Shown: positions 8,343 to 18,450 of the stretch, one piece after another
Layout: each line of letters opens with the position of its first letter
How positions within the stretch are numbered: position 1 is the stretch's first letter
Program-made: the position numbers and the translations under genes
Notes under the pieces: generated by a model
The model's input: the letters and a program-made list of their open reading frames with translations, nothing else
Database searches by the model: none
Told to the model about the DNA's origin: nothing
DNA from: Pollutimonas subterranea
GTDB lineage: Bacteria; Pseudomonadota; Gammaproteobacteria; Burkholderiales; Burkholderiaceae_B
NCBI RefSeq assembly: GCF_002849655.1
Contig: NZ_PDNW01000007.1
Location: forward strand, 124,001 to 188,000
DNA length: 64,000 nt
Reading direction: 5' to 3'

Positions 8343-9170
8343 TCATCGTCGTTGGCATTTTGGACAATAGTAGGTAGCGCGCTGCCCCTGGACAATGCGT
8401 TTTATCGGCGTCGCACACACGTTGCAAGGCTTGCCTGCTTTTTCGTAGACTGCTGCATAAATGTCGAAATAGGCGCCGGGTTCGCCGGTGGCATTAACAT
8501 AGTCGCGCAAGGTGCTGCCACCCGACTCCAGCGCTTCGCCCAGCGTCTGCCGTATGGCGGCCACCAGCCGCTGGCAGCGCTCCAACGAGACGGTTCCTGC
8601 GGCGGCAAGGGGATTGATGCGGGCACGGAACAGCGATTCGGATGCATAAATATTACCGACACCGACCACGATGGTTCCTGCCAGCAGGGCCTGCTTGATC
8701 GAAAGGGTCTTGCCGCGCAACCGCTGGTGCAGGTAAGTGCCGGTGAACAGCGGGTCGAATGGCTCGATACCCAACTTGTGCAGCAGGGCGTGCGAGGTGA
8801 TCGGCCCGCTTGCCGCGTCATGCCAGAGGATTGCGCCAAAGCGGCGCGGATCATGCAGCAGGAATCGTGCATGGTCGAAAAGCCACTCGGCGTGATCATG
8901 CTTGCGGCGCGGCTCATCGAGGCTTGCGCGTCGCAACGATCCCGACATGCCCAGATGTATGATCTGTGTGCCGTGGTCAAAATTAATCAACAGATATTTG
9001 CCGCGACGCTCGCAGCTGACGACTTCGTGTCCGCTGATGGTCTGCTCGATATCAGGCGGGACGGGCCAGCGCATGCGGGGCTCATACACCAGAAACTGCT
9101 TTAATACATGGCCCGGCATAATCGTCGCTATTCCGCGACGGGTAGTTTCGACTTCTGGTAGTTCCGGCAT
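8343..9170 (-). CDS. mutM: Formamidopyrimidine-DNA glycosylase
   Basis: A 275-residue base-excision repair enzyme (Fpg) that removes 8-oxoguanine and formamidopyrimidines and nicks the abasic site. It starts MPELPEVETTRRG, giving the catalytic Pro2 and Glu3. The helix-two-turn-helix region includes GVGNIYASESLF, and the C-terminus has the four-Cys zinc finger (CNVC ... CPKC) ending RR. The length is normal. It is divergent from the TPR gene across an 86-bp gap. Confidence 0.97.
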   Translation of the reverse strand: MPELPEVETTRRGIATIMPGHVLKQFLVYEPRMRWPVPPDIEQTISGHEVVSCERRGKYLLINFDHGTQIIHLGMSGSLRRASLDEPRRKHDHAEWLFDHARFLLHDPRRFGAILWHDAASGPITSHALLHKLGIEPFDPLFTGTYLHQRLRGKTLSIKQALLAGTIVVGVGNIYASESLFRARINPLAAAGTVSLERCQRLVAAIRQTLGEALESGGSTLRDYVNATGEPGAYFDIYAAVYEKAGKPCNVCATPIKRIVQGQRATYYCPKCQRR

Positions 9171-9256
9171 AAGGGGGTGATAACATCCTTAAATCTGAGT
9201 GTGTAATTTTGCCATCTGACGCTTTAATTCAGGCGCAGCGGCGGTGGTCCTCTTTA

Positions 9257-11035
9257 ATGAAACGTCAAATTCCCCTGCTGTTCATACTGTTTGCGCCTGT
9301 CTTTGCATCGTGGTCTGCTCCAGCCCATGCGGCCCAGACCGTCAAGACACCCGAGCAGGTTGAACAGATACGCTTGCGCGCGGGCGAGCTTCCCGCGGTC
9401 AAGCTTACTGCCGATACGCTTTATCGGATACTGGCCTCCGAAATCGCTGCGCAGCGCGGACACTTCGATATGGCCAGCCAGACGCTGCTCGATCTAGCGC
9501 GCGAGACCTCGGATCCGCGCCTGGCCAAGCGGGCGTTCCAGATATCCATGGCGGACCGCGACTTGGCCCGCTCATTAAGCGCGGCGCGCGAATGGGCCTT
9601 GCTGGCGCCCAACGATCCTGAAGCCGTAGCTTCGTCGCTGGCACTGGCGGCATCCAATGGTCAGACTGCCGGCCTGGCAACAACGTTGCGGACGCGCATC
9701 GAACAGGCGGACAACAAAGAGCAGGCCATCATCCAGGCTGCGACCATTGTCGGCAAGATGGCTGATAAACGTGTTGCGCTGGAAGTGATGGAGCAGTCCT
9801 TGCCGGCTTCCCTGCGGTCCTTGCCCATTGCGCGCCTGGCTTTGTCCGACGCGGCCTGGGCGGCCGCCGATGCCGTCCAGGCCCTCGCCGAAGCCCGGCA
9901 AGCGCTTGCGCTGGACCCGGATTCCGAGATGGCCGCACAGCGCATTCTCGAATACGGCCTTAAAGTGGACTCCGCGGCGGCCGTTCGCGAAACGCAGGCC
10001 TATATCGCCAAGCATCCCGATAATCGCAAGCTGCAACTGATGCTGGTCAATCGCCTCGTCGAGCAGCGTGATTTCGATGCAGCCCTGGCGCAGGTCGACG
10101 CCATGCGTCAACATGCGCCCGAAGATTTCGACCTTCTGTATACCGAGGCCGAGGTGCACATGCGCGCCGGGCAATTTCCGCAGGCCAAGGCGCTGCTCGA
10201 GGAATACATCAGTGTGCAGACGCAGCGGCGCAAGTCGATCAATGACAAGGCCAGCAATGCCGTTGCCGATGCCTCCGACGCTCGCCTGTTGCTGGTTCAG
10301 ATCGCCGAGAAGGAAAACAAGCTGGACGAAGCGATTGTCCAGCTGGACCTCATCGACGACAGCTCGCTGCGTTTTCAGGCCCAAGTCCACAAGGCTGTGC
10401 TTCAAGCCAAGCAGGGCGATCTGGCGCAGGCGCGCCGCAGCATCAATAGGCTCAAGCCGCAGGACCACCACGAGCGCTCGGTTCTCGCCCTTACCCTGGC
10501 GTCCATCTATCGCGAGGCGGGCCGCAGTGACGCGGCGGTCGAGACCCTGGTCAAGGCCGATGCCGAATTGCCGGATACGCCCGAAATCAAGTACGACCTG
10601 GCCATGCTCTACGAACGCCAGGGGAATATGGAAAAGTTCGAAGCGCTCATGAAGCGCGTCATCGAACTCGACCCCAATAATGCCAATGCCTATAACTCGC
10701 TGGGCTATACCTACGCCGACCAGAATCGCCAGTTGGACGAGGCGCAGGACTTGCTGGAACGCGCCCTGGAGCTCGATCCGGACAACCCATTCATTCTCGA
10801 CAGCGTGGGCTGGTATCTTTACCGTAGCGGCGACTACGAGGCGGCCCTGGAATACTTGCAACGTTCCTACGAGCAGCTGCCAACGGCCGATGTTGCCGCG
10901 CATTTGGGCGAAGTATTGTGGGTCACCAAGCGCAATGACGAAGCCCGCCGCATTTGGCGCGCGGGGATGGAAGACGATCCAAAAAACCCAACCTTGCTCG
11001 GCACGCTCAAGCGGCTAGGAGTCACGCTTAAATGA
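9257..11035 (+). CDS. Exported tetratricopeptide-repeat protein
   Basis: A 592-residue protein with a Sec signal peptide at the chosen start (MKRQIPLLFILFAPVFASW, cleavage likely after AHA). The rest is a helical TPR solenoid; the clearest repeats are near the C-terminus (NAYNSLGYTYADQNRQLDEA, LDPDNPFILDSVGWYLYRSG). An in-frame TTG at 9209 would hide the signal peptide, so ATG 9257 is preferred although its ribosome binding site is weak. It overlaps lolB by 4 nt. A periplasmic scaffold or envelope role is inferred. Confidence 0.88.
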   Translation: MKRQIPLLFILFAPVFASWSAPAHAAQTVKTPEQVEQIRLRAGELPAVKLTADTLYRILASEIAAQRGHFDMASQTLLDLARETSDPRLAKRAFQISMADRDLARSLSAAREWALLAPNDPEAVASSLALAASNGQTAGLATTLRTRIEQADNKEQAIIQAATIVGKMADKRVALEVMEQSLPASLRSLPIARLALSDAAWAAADAVQALAEARQALALDPDSEMAAQRILEYGLKVDSAAAVRETQAYIAKHPDNRKLQLMLVNRLVEQRDFDAALAQVDAMRQHAPEDFDLLYTEAEVHMRAGQFPQAKALLEEYISVQTQRRKSINDKASNAVADASDARLLLVQIAEKENKLDEAIVQLDLIDDSSLRFQAQVHKAVLQAKQGDLAQARRSINRLKPQDHHERSVLALTLASIYREAGRSDAAVETLVKADAELPDTPEIKYDLAMLYERQGNMEKFEALMKRVIELDPNNANAYNSLGYTYADQNRQLDEAQDLLERALELDPDNPFILDSVGWYLYRSGDYEAALEYLQRSYEQLPTADVAAHLGEVLWVTKRNDEARRIWRAGMEDDPKNPTLLGTLKRLGVTLK

Positions 11036-11619
11036 CGGTTTCGCTGTTCACGTTCGCTCGCGTCCGATGGTTATGCGCCGCCCTGGCTTGCATGGTCCTG
11101 GCGGCCTGCGCCACGCCGCCAAGAACCCCTGGCACTGCGTCCGGTGCGTCTTTCGACCGCAGCGGGCGCTTCGCATTAAGCGTGAGCTATTCGGATGGCA
11201 GGCAAGAGGCGGTGCAAGGAGGCTTCTCTTGGCACGACACAGGAGCCATGCTGATGCTGGACCTCGCCAATCCCCTGGGTAATACCCTGGCGCGCGTGCA
11301 GGTGGAACCTGGCAGCGCAACGCTCATCCGCAGTGATGGCTCGACGGAGCAGGCCCAGCATCCCGATGCGCTGGTGGAACAGGTCCTTGGCAGTCCGATT
11401 CCCGTCGCCGGCCTGCGCGATTGGCTGCGGGGTGATACCGGCAGCGATACGCTGCAGGACCTGCAGACCAACCCCCAGGGCAAGCCCACCTCGTTCACCC
11501 AGAATGGCTGGCGGGTGCAGCTGTCGCGTTACGATGCCATGGGCCCCGCCTTGCTGCAGCTCAATCGCAACGATGCCAATCGGACCATCAGCATGCGTCT
11601 TGTCGTGGATGGCGGCTGA
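11032..11619 (+). CDS. lolB: Outer membrane lipoprotein receptor LolB
   Basis: A 195-residue lipoprotein that accepts lipoproteins from the LolA carrier and inserts them into the outer membrane. It has a signal peptide ending in the lipobox LAAC (Cys about residue 26). The RSGRFALSVSYSDGRQEAVQGGFSW segment, shown here only in part as GRFALSV and GGFSW, is family-like. The start ATG overlaps the TPR stop (ATGA). The TPR-lolB-ispE order is typical of betaproteobacteria. Confidence 0.9.
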   Translation: MTVSLFTFARVRWLCAALACMVLAACATPPRTPGTASGASFDRSGRFALSVSYSDGRQEAVQGGFSWHDTGAMLMLDLANPLGNTLARVQVEPGSATLIRSDGSTEQAQHPDALVEQVLGSPIPVAGLRDWLRGDTGSDTLQDLQTNPQGKPTSFTQNGWRVQLSRYDAMGPALLQLNRNDANRTISMRLVVDGG

Positions 11620-11630
11620 GTAAAGCGTCC

Positions 11631-12557
11631 ATGGCTTTATACGATGTTCCGGCCCCGGCCAAGATCAATCTATTCCTCCACGTGACGGGGCGCCGTGACG
11701 ACGGCTATCATCTCCTGCAGACGGCCTTTCGTTTCATTGGCCTTTACGACACGCTTGATTTCGACTTGCGTGATGACGGCCAAATAGTGCGGGAAGGCGA
11801 GCAGATCGCCGGCTTGGCTGCCGACGATGACCTGGTCGTACGTGCTGCCCGCGCATTGCAGGACGCGACCGGTACAAAGCGTGGCGCGCAGATACGCTAC
11901 ACCAAGACAATACCTTCGGGTGGCGGCCTCGGTGGCGGTTCCAGCGATGCCGCGTCGACGCTTATTGCGTTGAACCGGCTATGGCAAACGAATTTGTCTC
12001 GTTCCGACTTGATGCGCCTGGGCCTTGCACTGGGCGCCGACGTGCCGGTGTTCATACACGGGCAGCCCGCCTTTGCCGAAGGAATAGGCGAGGTGCTTAC
12101 TCCTGTGGAGCTGCCGGAGCGTGCGTATGTGGTGGTGCAGCCAACACAGAATGTGCCGACGCAAGGGGTATTTTCTTCCCCCGATTTGACAAGAGATTCG
12201 CCTTCGGTCACAATATCGGTCTTTACTGATTGGCACACGATCAGCGCAACAGAAAACGGCAACGTGGTCGCCGGTTTTTTCGGGCGCAACGATCTGGAAT
12301 CAGTGGTTCTTGCGAAGTATCCGAAGGTCGGCGCGGCGGCAGCGTGGCTTGCACGACAAGGGTTAAACGCAAGAATGACCGGATCCGGGGCCTGCTTTTT
12401 TGTTGAATTTGTAACGATCGAGCAAGCAGCAGTGTGTCAACAGCAAATTATCGGTAGAATGCTGAATCGTGAAAACGACGACGCGGCGGTAATTCAAAAT
12501 GCCTGGGCTTGTCCCGGTTTGTTTGAACATCCGCTACGACACTGGACAAGCAGTTGA
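11631..12557 (+). CDS. ispE: 4-diphosphocytidyl-2-C-methyl-D-erythritol kinase
   Basis: A 308-residue GHMP kinase of the non-mevalonate isoprenoid pathway, phosphorylating CDP-methylerythritol. It opens with PAPAKINLFLHVTGRRDDGYH and contains the glycine-rich ATP loop PSGGGLGGGSSDAAS and the C-terminal MTGSGACFFVEF motif. It lies 11 nt after lolB and ends 2 nt before tRNA-Gln, so the tRNA may be co-transcribed. Confidence 0.96.
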   Translation: MALYDVPAPAKINLFLHVTGRRDDGYHLLQTAFRFIGLYDTLDFDLRDDGQIVREGEQIAGLAADDDLVVRAARALQDATGTKRGAQIRYTKTIPSGGGLGGGSSDAASTLIALNRLWQTNLSRSDLMRLGLALGADVPVFIHGQPAFAEGIGEVLTPVELPERAYVVVQPTQNVPTQGVFSSPDLTRDSPSVTISVFTDWHTISATENGNVVAGFFGRNDLESVVLAKYPKVGAAAAWLARQGLNARMTGSGACFFVEFVTIEQAAVCQQQIIGRMLNRENDDAAVIQNAWACPGLFEHPLRHWTSS

Positions 12558-12559
12558 AT

Positions 12560-12636
12560 TGGGGAATCGCCAAGCTGGTTAAGGCACTGGATTTTGATTC
12601 CAGCATGCGAAGGTTCGAATCCTTCTTCCCCAGCCA
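12560..12636 (+). tRNA. tRNA-Gln (anticodon TTG)
   Basis: A 77-nt cloverleaf including an encoded CCA. The acceptor stem is TGGGGAA (12560-12566) with TTCCCCA (12626-12632), discriminator G and CCA at 12634-12636. The anticodon stem CTGGA/TCCAG encloses the loop TTTTGAT, giving anticodon TTG, and GGTTCGAATCC forms the T arm. It lies 2 nt after the ispE stop and is followed by a terminator. Confidence 0.95.
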
Positions 12637-12669
12637 TTTTTTCAAGCCACACAGGCTTGCAGTCAACGT

Positions 12670-12719
12670 AAAGCTGTTGAGTCGGCCCCTAACGGCGGTG
12701 CTGGTCAGCAGCTTTTTTG
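12670..12719 (+). terminator. Rho-independent terminator after tRNA-Gln
   Basis: AAAGCTGTTGA (12670-12680) pairs with TCAGCAGCTTT (12705-12715) with one wobble pair and is followed by a T run. The loop region is long (24 nt) and GC-rich. It separates the ispE/tRNA unit from prs. Confidence 0.65.
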
Positions 12720-12749
12720 TTTAACGCAACGCCAAACTTAGCGTCCATC

Positions 12750-13700
12750 ATGACACACGACAGATTCATGATTTTTACCGGCACCGCTAACACGCGGTTA
12801 GCGGTCGATGTTGCAAATCACCTTGATATGTCGCTCGGAAAAATGACAGTAGGTCGTTTCTCCGACGGCGAGGTCATGGTCGAAATCAATGAAAATGTTC
12901 GCGGCAAGGACGTCTTCGTATTGCAGCCTACGTGCGCTCCGACCAACGATAGCCTGATGGAAATCATGGTTATGGTCGATGCCCTGCGCCGTGCTTCCGC
13001 TGGCAAGATCACTGCAGCCATTCCTTATTTTGGTTATGCCCGGCAAGACCGCCGGCCGCGTTCCGCCCGCGTCTCCATATCGGCCAAAGTCGTGGCCAAT
13101 ATGTTGCAGGTGGTGGGCGTCGATCGCGTCATGACCATGGATCTGCACGCAGATCAAATCCAGGGCTTTTTTGATATTCCGGTCGATAATATCTACGCCG
13201 GTCCGCTTTTGCTGGGCGACATCTGGCGCCGCAACTACCAAGACCTGGTGGTCGTGTCCCCGGATATTGGCGGCGTTGTTCGCGCCAGGGCGCTGGCCAA
13301 GCAGCTTGAAGCCGACCTGGCCATTATCGACAAGCGTCGTCCACGCGCCAATGTTTCCGAAGTCATGAATATCATCGGCGAAGTCGATGGCCGTACATGC
13401 GTCATCATGGACGACATGGTCGATACCGCCGGGACCTTGTGCAAGGCGGCTCAGGCCCTTAAAGAGCGCGGCGCCGTCACGGTCTATGCCTATTGCACGC
13501 ATCCCGTGCTGTCAGGTGGCGCCGTACAGCGCATTGCCGAGTCCGAACTCGACGAACTGGTCGTTACCGACTCGATCCCGCTTTCGGAAGCCGCGCGGGC
13601 ATGCAAGAAAATTCGCCAGCTCTCCTGCGCGTCATTGCTGGGCGAAACTATATTACGCATTTCCCACGCCGAATCGGTCAGTTCCCTTTTCGTCGACTAA
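12750..13700 (+). CDS. prs: Ribose-phosphate pyrophosphokinase
   Basis: A 316-residue PRPP synthetase, making the precursor of purines, pyrimidines, NAD, His and Trp. It contains [20 protein letters not shown], the [18 protein letters not shown] segment and the PRPP loop [10 protein letters not shown]. The frame is open to 12717, but ATG 12750 ([14 protein letters not shown]) matches the family N-terminus. Followed by paired hairpins before rplY. Confidence 0.97.
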   Translation: MTHDRFMIFTGTANTRLAVDVANHLDMSLGKMTVGRFSDGEVMVEINENVRGKDVFVLQPTCAPTNDSLMEIMVMVDALRRASAGKITAAIPYFGYARQDRRPRSARVSISAKVVANMLQVVGVDRVMTMDLHADQIQGFFDIPVDNIYAGPLLLGDIWRRNYQDLVVVSPDIGGVVRARALAKQLEADLAIIDKRRPRANVSEVMNIIGEVDGRTCVIMDDMVDTAGTLCKAAQALKERGAVTVYAYCTHPVLSGGAVQRIAESELDELVVTDSIPLSEAARACKKIRQLSCASLLGETILRISHAESVSSLFVD

Positions 13701-13710
13701 ATCAATACCG

Positions 13711-13764
13711 TTGCCTGCTGGTCGCGGCAGGCAACAGTCGTTCGCAGCCTTCAGGCTGCGTTTT
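13711..13764 (+). terminator. Tandem hairpins between prs and the L25 gene
   Basis: First hairpin: TTGCCTGC (13711-13718) with GCAGGCAA (13727-13734). Second: CGCAGCCT (13743-13750), a 2-nt loop, AGGCTGCG (13753-13760), then TTTT, which looks like an intrinsic terminator. They may reduce read-through from prs into the ribosomal protein gene. Confidence 0.6.
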
Positions 13765-13803
13765 CCAACGGGCATAAAGCCCCCCAAGTCTTTGGAGTTT
13801 TCC

Positions 13804-14409
13804 ATGAAATTCAACGCCACTTCGCGTAGCGATAAGGGTACGAGTGCGAGCCGCCGCCTGCGCCACGCTGGCCGTGTTCCAGCCATCGTTTATGGCGGTA
13901 CCGCCGAGCCTGCAAGCATTGAGCTCGACCACAACGAGATCTATCACGCTCTGCGCAAAGAATCGTTCCACGCTTCCATTCTCAGCATGGAACTGGACGG
14001 CAAGTCGCAACAGGTTTTGTTGCGCTCCGTGCAATGGCACCCGTACAAGCAATTGGTGCTGCACGTCGATTTCCAGCGTGTCGATGCTTCGCAATCGTTG
14101 ACGACCAAAGTGCCTTTGCACTTCATCAATGCCGAGAAGTCGCCGGCCGTCAAGCTCAGCAGCGCCATCATCAGCCATGTGTTGACCGAAGTTGAAGTCG
14201 TGTGCCTGCCCGCCAATCTGCCCCAGTTCATCGAAGTCGATCTGGGTGGGATGCTTGCCGGTACTACGGTGCACATGTCCGATATCGTTTTGCCCAAGGG
14301 TGTGGTGCTTACCGCCCACGCCGGCGAAACCAGCCCCGTCGTGGCCAATGCCCACGTGAAGGGTGGTAGCGCAGCGGCAGACGAAGAGGCCGCTCCAGAA
14401 GCCGAGTAA
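13804..14409 (+). CDS. rplY: 50S ribosomal protein L25/general stress protein Ctc
   Basis: A 201-residue two-domain L25 (Ctc/TL5 form) that binds 5S rRNA. The N-terminal 5S-binding domain includes [24 protein letters not shown]; the C-terminal beta domain ends in an acidic tail ([10 protein letters not shown]). The frame is open far upstream across prs, but ATG 13804, preceded by GGAG, gives the family N-terminus [13 protein letters not shown]. Confidence 0.96.
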   Translation: MKFNATSRSDKGTSASRRLRHAGRVPAIVYGGTAEPASIELDHNEIYHALRKESFHASILSMELDGKSQQVLLRSVQWHPYKQLVLHVDFQRVDASQSLTTKVPLHFINAEKSPAVKLSSAIISHVLTEVEVVCLPANLPQFIEVDLGGMLAGTTVHMSDIVLPKGVVLTAHAGETSPVVANAHVKGGSAAADEEAAPEAE

Positions 14410-14463
14410 TTGGCCAGTCCCAAGCAAGGTACCGATGCGGCACTGATCGGACCCTTGCGCGGC

Positions 14464-14504
14464 AAGACCCCTGCCTAGCGTAAGCTGACAGGGGTTTTCT
14501 TTTA
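14464..14504 (+). terminator. Intrinsic terminator between L25 and pth
   Basis: ACCCCTG (14467-14473) pairs with CAGGGGT (14489-14495), followed by TTTTCTTTT. Only 15 nt separate it from the pth start, so it may be leaky. Confidence 0.65.
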
Positions 14505-14519
14505 TTGCAGGCATGATTC

Positions 14520-15116
14520 ATGACCCCACCCATACGCCTTGTTATCGGCTTAGGAAATCCTGGCCCGGAATATGAAACGACGCGGCATAACGCCGGCTTC
14601 TGGCTGGCGGACCACTTCGCAGACGACCTTAGGGCCGACTTTGCCCTGGAGAAAAGCTTTTCAGCATGGGTGGCCAAGGGGCGCTTTGGGGGCGAGACCG
14701 TCATCATCGCCAAGCCGACGACCTTCATGAACCGCTCGGGCCAGGCGGCCGGTGCGTTGATGCGCTTTTACAAGCTTGTTCCCGAACAGGTCCTGGTCTT
14801 GCACGACGAGCTGGATCTTATGCCGGGCAACGTGAAATTGAAACAGGGCGGGGGGCATGCGGGACATAACGGATTGCGCGATATACAGGCGGCATTCTCC
14901 AGCCCCGCATTCTGGCGTTTGCGCCTGGGAATAGGGCATCCTCGCACCCTGGGACTGGCGCAACAGGTCGCCGCCTTTGTGCTCAATATGCCGAGGCGCG
15001 ATGAGCTGCAGGAAATCGAGTCGGCAATCGATCGCTGCCGCGCGGTGATGCCCGCGCTGCTGCGCGGCGAATACCAGCAGGCCACCAGCCAATTGCACGA
15101 GGCAAATTGTGCCTGA
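14520..15116 (+). CDS. pth: Peptidyl-tRNA hydrolase
   Basis: A 198-residue enzyme that frees tRNA from prematurely released peptidyl-tRNA. Family motifs are [19 protein letters not shown] (catalytic His in RHN), [12 protein letters not shown] and the HDELDLMPG and [12 protein letters not shown] segments. The start ATG 14520 follows GCAGG. The stop overlaps the CPBP gene by 8 nt. Confidence 0.97.
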   Translation: MTPPIRLVIGLGNPGPEYETTRHNAGFWLADHFADDLRADFALEKSFSAWVAKGRFGGETVIIAKPTTFMNRSGQAAGALMRFYKLVPEQVLVLHDELDLMPGNVKLKQGGGHAGHNGLRDIQAAFSSPAFWRLRLGIGHPRTLGLAQQVAAFVLNMPRRDELQEIESAIDRCRAVMPALLRGEYQQATSQLHEANCA

Positions 15117-15861
15117 TCATTTTCGCGGCGAATTGCGCGATTTTTTTCGCTTTATCTTGCGTCCGCGATTCGGACCGCGCTTGCCTGGCCGCCATGCCGG
15201 GGACGGATGGTGGGAAGACTGGTTTCCAGGCTTGCCGGTAGGGCGCTTATTCAAGTGGGCCTGCTTCCTGTGGGCAGTGAACCTGGTGTTCCTCGGACCG
15301 ATTGCGGTCATGGCGGCAGGCGCAGGGGGCGCCACGCATCGCCTGGATATCCACAATATTCCGTGGCTGCAGGCGCTGCTGTGGGCGCCGATCGTTGAAG
15401 AGCTGGTGTTTCGCTACGGCCTGCGACGCCCGGCCCTGGCATGGTGGTTGGTCCCGGCAGCCGTGGGCGCCATGTTCATGGGCGCCACGTGGTGGGCCAT
15501 GTTGCTGGTCGGCGTTATTCTGGCGCTTTGCTGGCTACCCTACGTGCTGGGCATGGCGTACACCCGACGCAGCATGCCATGGCGTTACCGACTGGCTTAC
15601 CGCCGATGGTTTCCCTGGATATTCCACCTGGCATCGTTGCTGTTTGCCGGCGTGCACCTGTATAACTTCAATCTGCATCAGACGCCCTTGTGGTTGATGC
15701 CGTTGCTGGTTCTGCCTCAGTGGCTGACGGGCCTGGTCTTGTCCTGGTTGCGCGTAAAGCGTGGAATAGGCGCCAGCATGCTCTTGCACGCAATCTTCAA
15801 TGGCGGACCCCTGCTGCTGGTATGGCTGGTGCTGCGCTTTGTGCCTGAAATGGCGGTGTAA
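15109..15861 (+). CDS. CPBP-family intramembrane glutamic protease
   Basis: A 250-residue polytopic membrane protein with about six hydrophobic helices. The CPBP/Abi signature is present: [10 protein letters not shown] (EExxxR), LLFAGVH (FxxxH) and LLHAIFN (HxxxN). Bacterial members are putative intramembrane proteases, some linked to bacteriocin self-immunity or protein processing; the target here is unknown. It uses a GTG start inside the end of pth. Confidence 0.83.
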   Translation: MPDHFRGELRDFFRFILRPRFGPRLPGRHAGDGWWEDWFPGLPVGRLFKWACFLWAVNLVFLGPIAVMAAGAGGATHRLDIHNIPWLQALLWAPIVEELVFRYGLRRPALAWWLVPAAVGAMFMGATWWAMLLVGVILALCWLPYVLGMAYTRRSMPWRYRLAYRRWFPWIFHLASLLFAGVHLYNFNLHQTPLWLMPLLVLPQWLTGLVLSWLRVKRGIGASMLLHAIFNGGPLLLVWLVLRFVPEMAV

Positions 15862-15931
15862 TCCGCGATCAAGGCATTCCGACCTACAATAGTGGGCGTT
15901 TTTGTTCATTTCTTTATATTCCAGGACACTC

Positions 15932-17023
15932 ATGGCTTTGCAATGTGGCATTGTTGGTTTACCCAACGTCGGAAAATCAACCCTTTTCAACGCGTTGACC
16001 AAGGCTGGCATTGCCGCCGAAAACTATCCTTTTTGCACGATCGAGCCTAACGTCGGAGTGGTGGAAGTACCTGATTCGCGTTTGGCCGCCTTGGCGGAAA
16101 TTGTCAAGCCCGAACGCATACTTCCTGCCGTCGTCGAATTTGTCGATATCGCGGGCTTGGTGGCTGGTGCATCCAAGGGTGAAGGACTGGGCAACCAATT
16201 TCTCGCCAATATCCGTGAAACGGATGCCATCGTGCACGTCGTTCGCTGCTTCGAAGATGAAAACGTCATTCACGTCGCCGGTACGATAGACCCGCTGTCC
16301 GATATTGAAGTGATCAATACCGAACTGGCCCTGGCCGACCTTGGCGCCGCCGAGAAAGCCTTGCATCGCCACCAGAAGACGGCGCGTGCGGGCGACAAGG
16401 ACGCCATCAAGATGGTTGCCCTGCTTGAAAAAGTCCTGCCCGTGTTGAACCAGGCACGCCCGGTACGCTCAATGGGCCTGGATGAAGACGACATGGCCTT
16501 GCTTAAGCCCTTGTGCTTCATTACCGCCAAGCCATCGATGTACGTCGCAAACGTCAAGGAAGACGGGTTCGACAATAATCCGCACCTGGCGGCGGTGCAG
16601 AAATATGCCGAGGCGGAAAACGCGCCGGTCGTGGCCGTGTGCGCCGCGGTCGAGGCCGATATCGCCGACCTCGATGAAGAAGACAAGGCCGTTTTTCTGG
16701 CCGATATAGGCATGGACGAGCCGGGCCTGAACCGCGTCATCCGCGCTGGGTATCGCCTGCTGGGCCTGCAAACCTACTTCACCGCCGGCGTAAAGGAAGT
16801 CCGCGCCTGGACCATACACGTAGGCGACACGGCGCCCAACGCCGCCGGTGTGATCCATACCGATTTCGAGCGCGGCTTCATTCGCGCCCAAACGATCGCT
16901 TTTGAAGACTTCGTCGCCTTCAAGGGTGAGCAGGGCGCCAAGGAAGCGGGCAAGATGCGCGCCGAAGGCAAGGAGTATGTCGTCAAGGATGGCGATGTGT
17001 TGAATTTCCTGTTCAACGTTTAA
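15932..17023 (+). CDS. ychF: Redox-regulated ATPase YchF (Obg-like)
   Basis: A 363-residue TRAFAC-class P-loop protein of the OLA1/YchF subfamily, which prefers ATP. It contains the P-loop GLPNVGKST, switch II DIAGLV, the central coiled coil and a C-terminal TGS domain ([18 protein letters not shown]). ATG 15932 with CCAGGA upstream fits the family start [12 protein letters not shown]. It is the last housekeeping gene before the island. Confidence 0.97.
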   Translation: MALQCGIVGLPNVGKSTLFNALTKAGIAAENYPFCTIEPNVGVVEVPDSRLAALAEIVKPERILPAVVEFVDIAGLVAGASKGEGLGNQFLANIRETDAIVHVVRCFEDENVIHVAGTIDPLSDIEVINTELALADLGAAEKALHRHQKTARAGDKDAIKMVALLEKVLPVLNQARPVRSMGLDEDDMALLKPLCFITAKPSMYVANVKEDGFDNNPHLAAVQKYAEAENAPVVAVCAAVEADIADLDEEDKAVFLADIGMDEPGLNRVIRAGYRLLGLQTYFTAGVKEVRAWTIHVGDTAPNAAGVIHTDFERGFIRAQTIAFEDFVAFKGEQGAKEAGKMRAEGKEYVVKDGDVLNFLFNV

Positions 17024-17170
17024 ACGTGTGATCAACGTCTGACGATTTTTGCTGGATCTCGGTGGCGCTCAGTAGCGCTTGGTGGATAGTTTGACCCGTT
17101 TTAAATCAACGGGTTGCATAAACAATACGGTCTGCTGAGCGTTCCTATTGTTCATCGAGGTCCAGAAAAT

Positions 17171-17213
17171 TAGGGGGTAGCGTTGGGGGTACTCGTGTTC
17201 AACCGTGGGGGTA
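17171..17213. repeat. GGGGGTA repeat cluster at the integrase end of the island
   Basis: Three direct copies of GGGGGTA lie at 17173, 17185 and 17207, just upstream of the integrase start, and a similar cluster occurs at 34928-34956. Such short repeats beside a tyrosine integrase gene are plausible arm-type recombinase sites or island termini. I could not find a matching core att duplication, so the exact end is not fixed. No gene is visible in 17024-17238. Confidence 0.5.
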
Positions 17214-17238
17214 CATCTCCCCGCAGTGGAGTCCAACG

Positions 17239-18450
17239 ATGCCCTAAAATCTACTCACCGACCTCAAGGTTAGGTCGGCCAAATCGACTGATCGAGACTG
17301 GAAACTTTCAGACGGCGGGGGCTTGTTCCTGCTGGTCAAGCCCACCGGCGGCAAGCTCTGGCGGTGGAAGTACCGCCTGCAAGGCAAGGAGAACCTCTTT
17401 GCCATTGGCGGCTTTCCCCAGGTAAGCCTTGCGGAGGCTCGCGCTGCCCGCGAGAAAGCGCGTGCCTTGGTCAAGCAAGGTATCCACCCTGCGCATGATC
17501 GGCAGCAGGTCAAGCAGCGCAACTTGGAAGTGCTGGAGGAACGCAAGCGCGCAAAGGAAAGCTCGTTCGCCAAGGTGGCGCAGGCTTACCTGGCGGAGAT
17601 CAAGCCTGTCTTTGCGCTCAGTTCCTACCGCACGAAAGAATCCCGCATCAGGAAGTACCTGTCGCCCAAGTTCGACGGGATGCCGATGTGCGATATCGGC
17701 GTGAAGCAGATTCGCCCGTTACTGGAGGAATGCAAGGCTCATGGCGCGTGGGCGGCCATCCATGTCAAAGGTGATCTTTCGGCGATCTTTGAGTTTGCGG
17801 TGGTGCGGGGGCTGGTCGAGGCAAATCCAATTCCCAGCCTGCGCGGGCTGCTACGCGTGCCGTTCAGCGAGAGCAAGGCGGCGATGACGCGAGAGCAAAT
17901 CCAGAGGTTCTATCAGGAGTTGCGCGGCTAGCGGGGCTATCCGGAAACCTCTTTGTGTCTGCGGCTGATTGCGCTGACCGCCTGCCGTCCAGGGGAAGCG
18001 GCGGATGCCGAGTGGGACGGGTTCGACTTTGAGGATGCACTGTGGCGTCGGCCTGCGGCGAAGATGAAGGCGCGGCGTGACCATGTCAGTCCGTTGTCCA
18101 CGCAGGCCATAGCGGTGCTGAAAGACTTGCAGCACATCACGGGTGGCGGGCGCTATCTGTTTCCACACCGAAGCGGAAAGGGCTTCACTACGCCCAACCG
18201 GCTCACCTACGCGATGCGCGACATGAACCTGGGCCGGGGTACGACGCCGCATTGCTGGCGGACGACCTTTTCGACCTGGGCCAATGAGAACGGATACCGG
18301 CCCGATGCGATCGAGCGGCAGCTTGCCCATGTGGAAAGCAACAAGGTTCGGGCGACGTACAACAAGGCGCTGTTGCTGGATCAGAGAAGGACACTGTTGC
18401 AGGATTGGGCGGACTATCTGAGTGCGGCGGAGGGCAGCGGCACGGCATAG
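17239..18450 (+). pseudogene. P4-type tyrosine integrase gene with two in-frame stop codons
   Basis: The frame from ATG 17239 (GGAG 7 nt upstream) reads Met-Pro-stop: TAA at 17245 is codon 3. After it the frame is intact (NLLTDLKVRSAKSTD, SDGGGLFLLVKPTGGKLW, the usual DUF4102 N-terminal domain) up to TAG at 17929 (codon 231), then continues RGYPETSLCLRLIALTACRPGEA to a natural stop at 18448. Catalytic residues are all present: Arg in CRPGEA, HCWR, QLAH and Tyr in ATYNKALL. Without the two stops it would be a normal 403-residue integrase. Neither stop is a frameshift. It is probably a pseudogene; read-through is unlikely. Confidence 0.88.

Noticed and set aside
9575-10903. A 442-codon minus-strand open frame opposite the TPR gene
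   Set aside because: It is antisense to a gene with a signal peptide and clear TPRs; its composition is typical of a GC-rich shadow frame.
13387-13803. Upstream extension of the L25 gene through the prs 3' end
   Set aside because: The extension is out of frame within prs coding sequence and the family N-terminus starts at ATG 13804.
17245-17931. Programmed stop-codon read-through in the integrase gene
   Set aside because: Two different stop codons (TAA, TAG) at unrelated positions with no visible stimulatory context make ordinary nonsense mutation more likely.
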